A stretch of DNA of 64,000 nt from the NCBI RefSeq assembly GCF_043290135.1, contig NC_134702.1, forward strand, positions 91,487,819 to 91,551,818, written 5' to 3'. Of this stretch, positions 60,060 through 64,000 are shown piece by piece (within the stretch, counting starts at the first letter, position 1; each line of letters opens with the position of its first letter). Origin of the DNA: Rhipicephalus microplus (lineage: Eukaryota; Arthropoda; Arachnida; Ixodida; Ixodidae). Made by a program: the position numbers and the translations under genes. The notes under the pieces were generated by a model. The model made no database searches. It had not been told where the DNA came from and was given only the letters and a program-made list of their open reading frames with translations.

Positions 60060-63000
60060 TTATTCGTGATGAAGGTTAGTGTATATTTATCTTTATGGAG
60101 CGCGAAGTTGTTGTGGATTTTGCTGCCGGGTGGAACAAACACATCGTAAACACGTCTTCAGCTATCTGCAAGCCTGTTCGCTCGTCGGACAAATGACTGT
60201 GCATGCATCAGCGTGCCGGTGAGTGGCATTTCCAGCAACATTTAATGCTCTTACAATACATTGTTGAGTGGTTGCGCTAGTAAAAGAGAAATGATTTTCT
60301 CTTTCTTATTTGCCGTATCCATTGCTAGCCGTATCGGACTAAATTACCTCTATTATTACCGCCTGCATACCCTCTTGCTTCCCCTGTCACCACTGCAGTG
60401 CCAGTGTACTTTTGCAGTTAAAAGTTCATTTCCGCAACACAACCTCGCTTGAAAAAACATTGGGGCGGGGTTGTAGCTGCCTTCATACTGGCACTTTTCT
60501 ACCATTGGCTTTATGTAACGTTAACGGCTGAGTGTTGGGGCCTTGGGCCGCATTTTTTAGAGCTGTAAAGTGTATGTAAATCAGTAAGCGAACAAATCAT
60601 TGTCGCATCACTTCACTGGCATAGCCAGGCGGTTGCGCACAGAATTTTTTTGGGCCGGTCGTAGGGAGCCCATAATGAAGACCATATTCGCTTGCCCGGC
60701 CTATTCAGATAAGCGGACCCCCCGCCCCCTCCCCGCACGCTTAAAAAAAAAAATCTGCCCACATCACTGCGTCACTTGCTTCACCTCTGCGCTGAAAGTA
60801 CTATTTTATAAGCGCACCATCAAGCCAGCAGTTTACATATGGACAGAACAATTGGAGGAGGAATGACCCAAATCTTTCAGATTTCCTTAGTGATGCAAAA
60901 CCTTTGCAAAACTGAATATTGTAAAAGACAATCATAAATGCTGTATGTTCTCGTTAGCGTTGTCATTATTCTGCATCATGAAATCTTTATGCGCTGTGAA
61001 AACTTGGCATGCCGTTGAAGTCACATATTGACGTTAATACCTATCGACAAAAATTTCGACAACCTCAATAACGCCATTTGGGATTGGCCGCATGCACATA
61101 ATTAGGCTCATTCCCACTTGGCTGTTCTTAACCTGACTTCACTGCTACCAAATGAAACAATATTTGATGCATGTCTTTTACTACTTTTTTTCAGGGATAT
61201 GACACAAATTTGGTTATACTGCAGATAAAGATGCTCCCAACGATGCTGAAGTACAGAAAGCAAGTGAATTTTGGTAAGTGCAGACTTTTTGTACTACGTA
61301 TGTGAAAGCATCGCTTTTTAGGGGCAAACTGTGCATGTGTTGGCCAGAAAATAGTTTATCAGGCCACATGGTTACACTGGCACTGACAATTTGACATGGC
61401 TCCGCTGGCCCGTGTGTGTGCTCACACTGTTACCGTTAAGATAAAATGTTTATGTTTTCATTGCAGGGATTGCTGTTTGTACTAGAAAGCCAACTGCCAA
61501 GATTTGTTTACGCTGGTGCTCCTAAAAGTACGCTTTCCTTATTTACATGGATTTTGGCTTGCACAAAGCATAACTGTTGGGCCTAGATTCACAAAGCTGT
61601 CCATGCGCAGGCCTTCATAACAGCGTTTCTTGACTTGACGCTACCCTGTTTTCTGCAGATGTTTCATGGGTTTAAAAGTGCCACAGCATGTTGACCTCCC
61701 CCACTCTGAAAAATTCGCGTTCAAAGTTCTGCAAGAGTGGGCTCAACTTTCTTGTGCACCACCTTGCTGTTCCAAGATCCTGAAGTGTTATGCTCTTACT
61801 AGAGGTAACAGTGTTTCTAATGTTTGTATTTCCATCACATTGACCTAGTATGCGATCTTGGCTTGACTGGTAGCACATCCTAAACAAATGTCTTTGTGGC
61901 ACATGTAGAAGGCAGTACAAAATAAATAGGCAGACATTCACACCGGGAGCTAACTTCTAATAATGCTTTTTTTGGAAACCACGATGCGCTTATTCCAATT
62001 TGTCTAACAGAGTAGTAACCTGTTTGGCTGTGAACCAACAAGACGTTGAACTAATAAAAGCTTCACATCTTGTTGCTCTCAGATATATATGTATTGGCAA
62101 GCTATCTGTGACACCTTCAAACAAAGAATCAGAATATCTGTGCATGCCTTAAGATATATTGCTTCGTTTACATATTTCGTGGCTGTGACTCGTCAACCGA
62201 GTGAACAAATGCACCCTAGTTTACTAAATTTAAAGCATTTTTTGAAGGTAGCACAGTCTACATTTATTTGTCTAGAGTTTTGTCCAGCCGTTTGTGTCAG
62301 GTACAAAGAAATATACTGAAGATTATCATGTAGCCTCTGCAAATGGTCGCTTTCAAGCAGGCTTTGCATGCTTGGCTTGTGCCTACAGGTATTGCACAAT
62401 TCAAGACGCAGCAGCGTATGATAGAACAGTAGAATGGAGAGCAACTATGTGCACGAGCTAAATAAGTATTTTACCATGAGCGGACGGTACGTGTTATTTG
62501 CCACACACATGATCTCATTAGAATGCCCATTGGTGAATGGGCTCATAGAAATGTCACTCAGCTGTGTATAGGAAACAAGTTAACTGAACCTGCTACAAAT
62601 ATGCCTTGTTGAGGTGCTGCACATTTGAGGTGCTGCACATTTTATTCCAGAATATTGCTGTCTGAGACATCATGTGAAAAGAGTCTATACCACATCAGCA
62701 TTTATATGGCTTGCCAAGTAACGTTTGGCCGAACCTTCCTTTTTTTTCACATTTCGTTTTGCAGTAGACATCCTAGAATGTAAGCGCTGCTGCAGTGTGT
62801 GTGACTCATTGTTATGTATTGATTCTGGCATGTTTAACCTAACACTTCTATTTTTTTTTTCTTGCAGCAATGAGATGCTTCACATATGCCTGTGGTGACA
62901 TTCCGCTGCGCTAGCCTGATGGAAACACCAGCTGCGAAACTTGAGTCCTTCAGCATTGGAGAAGTTGCCCTTCTCTCACCAATGATGACACAGACTGCCC

Positions 63001-63150
63001 TATGCTAGAAATTCAAGATTGTTTTTCCACGGATGACGCAGAAAACCTTTGATGTATTATGGTGCTTGTTTAGTGCTGGCTGTAGTGTGGCGAAGCCTAC
63101 TTTTACGTGTGCTCACACGTCGCCTCATAAAAAGAACAATAAAGCATTTA
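60060..63150 (+). ncRNA. Possible spliced transcript inside the CACTC element (tentative)
   Basis: Segments bounded by plausible splice sites: donor GCCGGTGAGTGG near 60220; exon 61196-61274 (TTTTTTTCAG to TTTTGGTAAGTG); exon from 61467 (TTCATTGCAG); exon about 61660-61804 (TTTCTGCAG to AGAGGTAACA); last exon from about 62869 (TTTTCTTGCAG) with AATAAA near 63138. No reading frame runs through all of them, so I call it non-coding or a decayed gene. Orientation and extent are inferred from signals only. Confidence 0.3.
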
Positions 63151-63229
63151 TTTTCCTTTCAATATTGTCCGCTTTTTGTGTTAGAAGCACCCAAGCAGTT
63201 CTCTTCCAAGGAGCTCTCGCCATGTATTA

Positions 63230-63599
63230 AGCGTGTGACAAGCATACTCGAGATAAATAGTCATTTCCCCAAGGAGTAACTGGAAGCATGTGCAGTTGGT
63301 TTTCAGAGAGTAACTGCGAACACGTGGGAGGAACGGTAAAGAGTAACTGTTGCTCTTAGAAGAGCAACTGGTGGGAGTAATGGTTGGTCCGCCGGGTGCA
63401 ACTGGTGGGTGTAGCTGTTGGTCCGTAGGGAGGAACTGGAGGGAGTAACTGTTCATCCCCCGAAGGAGAAACTGGAAGGAGAGCAACGGTTACTCCCTCT
63501 GCTGTTACTCCTTTTAGGGGAGTAATGGGAGTGGCAATGCCATTGCTCCCTGAAAGGAGCAACCCCTGTACCCCTGTTGCTCCCTTTTGGCTTAGAGTG
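63230..63599. repeat. Subterminal repeat cluster of the CACTC element
   Basis: Degenerate units of 20-40 bp built on GGAGTAACTG/GGAGCAACGG and their inverses, alternating orientation toward the terminus. Such clusters are transposase-binding sites in CACTA elements; here that is inference. Confidence 0.75.
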
Positions 63600-63601
63600 C
63601 A

Positions 63602-64000
63602 GCTGTCTTTGCGTGCGATAGAATCATTCCTCTTTGCTTTAAAAAGTTGTTGATAATATTTATTCCGTCTTGCAATGCAATCTGAATTAACCGTATGTCC
63701 GTGCCAGATGCCCAAATGCACACATCATCTGCATATAAGGAGTATTTCAACCTGGAAGGCAGTCTTTTAGCTAAATCAGCCATAACACAGTTGAAAAGAA
63801 AAGGGCTGAGTACGCTTCCTTGTGGCACTCCCTGTCTGACGTTGTGTTCTGCACTTTTTCCTTCGCTCGTCTGAATGAATATTTTACGACCTGATAAAAA
63901 TTTGGATACCTACCCCAAAGACCTGCCGGACAGTCCGTGTTCCAACATACTCAGCAGAACATGAGTGTGACTGACTGTGTCAAATGCCCTTTTGATGTCC
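63602..64000 (-). pseudogene. LINE reverse transcriptase, 3' half before the insertion
   Basis: On the minus strand: remnants of the DxxxAFD motif region at about 63990-63960, GVPQGSVLSPFLFNCVMADL near 63830-63770, YSLYADDVCIWASG near 63750-63710 (YADD catalytic pair), and LSHAKTA ending at the insertion. It continues in frame at 59027. A shift between about 63900 and 63840 (stop-containing stretch) suggests some decay. The rest lies beyond the window. Confidence 0.75.

Larger units (their letters stand above)
59028..63599. mobile_element. 4,572-bp non-autonomous element with CACTC termini
   Basis: The ends are CACTCTAAGCCAAAA and its inverse, and CA is duplicated at 59026-59027 and 63600-63601. 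The ends carry many subterminal repeats of GGGAGCAAC/GAGTAAC type (at least a dozen at 63230-63590, several at 59055-59240). CACT termini, a 2-bp duplication and dense subterminal repeats fit the CACTA/EnSpm group. No transposase is found. The interior (59250-63150) looks like ordinary genomic sequence with exon-like segments. The exact boundaries follow from restoring the LINE frame. Confidence 0.8.
57022..64000 (-). mobile_element. RNase H-bearing LINE, minus strand, split by a 4.6-kb element
   Basis: The element enters from beyond 64000 with reverse transcriptase sequence and is cut at 63600 by an inserted element. It resumes at 59027 and ends with a stop at 57440, a 3' UTR, an AATAAA and an A-run (57022-57040 on the minus strand). 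Without the insertion and one copy of the 2-bp duplication the frame is continuous (KTA|VLP). The coding part in view is open except for the insertion, so it was probably intact when it was hit. Confidence 0.85.

Noticed and set aside
61190..63020. Protein-coding gene made of the splice-bounded segments
   Set aside because: I tried to join the segments in phase and met stops (for example TGA or TAG at the second junction), so only a tentative non-coding transcript is listed.

Overview
The window looks like nuclear DNA of a hard (ixodid) tick, probably metastriate. The clearest pointer is a tRNA-derived SINE of the tick Ruka type, present as one complete copy and several older or truncated copies. 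Long GATA, GTAT and GGAT microsatellites, spliced genes and non-LTR retrotransposons fit an arthropod. I found no host protein gene that I can name. Nearly everything recognisable is a mobile element or a derivative of one, often nested.

Layout. 1-4235: unassigned DNA, two Ruka-like SINEs, a GATA array and a GTAT array. 4236-8160 (minus): a decayed Tx1/L1-type LINE (zinc-knuckle ORF1, endonuclease, zf-RVT end, RT missing), with the 3' end of a second, RNase H-bearing LINE inserted in it. 8631-10963 (plus): a composite non-autonomous element made of ~150-bp monomers, a GC-rich core, a GATA array and a 3' hairpin, with a LINE fragment inserted. Two more copies lie at 39258-40970 (plus) and 41672-43367 (minus). 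11297-11804: a TIR element. 12490-12850, 28850-29345 and 43385-44055: a GGAC-minisatellite repeat family. 15950-16800, 32380-32515 and 33500-34560: RNase H LINE fragments sharing one 3' module. 21709-21929: a MITE flanked by TTA. 29440-29956: an element flanked by TTAA. 30329-30690 and 35740-35897: ~110-bp monomers. 35898-38320: a Tx1-type LINE broken by a 527-bp TIR element.

45498-51381 is the prize: a complete PIF/Harbinger transposon of 5,884 bp with perfect 50-bp terminal inverted repeats, a TAA target duplication and two convergent spliced genes that are both open throughout. One is a MADF-BESS-like DNA-binding protein (3 exons, 232 aa). The other is a HARBI1-type DDE transposase (6 exons, 419 aa). 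Between them lie a hairpin element split by a SINE and a five-copy 107-bp tandem repeat. In other PIF/Harbinger systems the Myb/MADF-like partner helps the transposase reach the nucleus and the transposon ends; that role is inferred here.

57022-64000 (minus): a LINE of the RNase H type, running off the window edge and interrupted by a 4,572-bp element (59028-63599) with CACTC-type inverted termini. That element carries exon-like, polyadenylation-bearing sequence but no recognisable transposase. Large intervals (12.9-15.9 kb, 17-21 kb, 22-27 kb, 52.7-56.4 kb) hold nothing I can identify apart from a few CpG-rich, promoter-like stretches.
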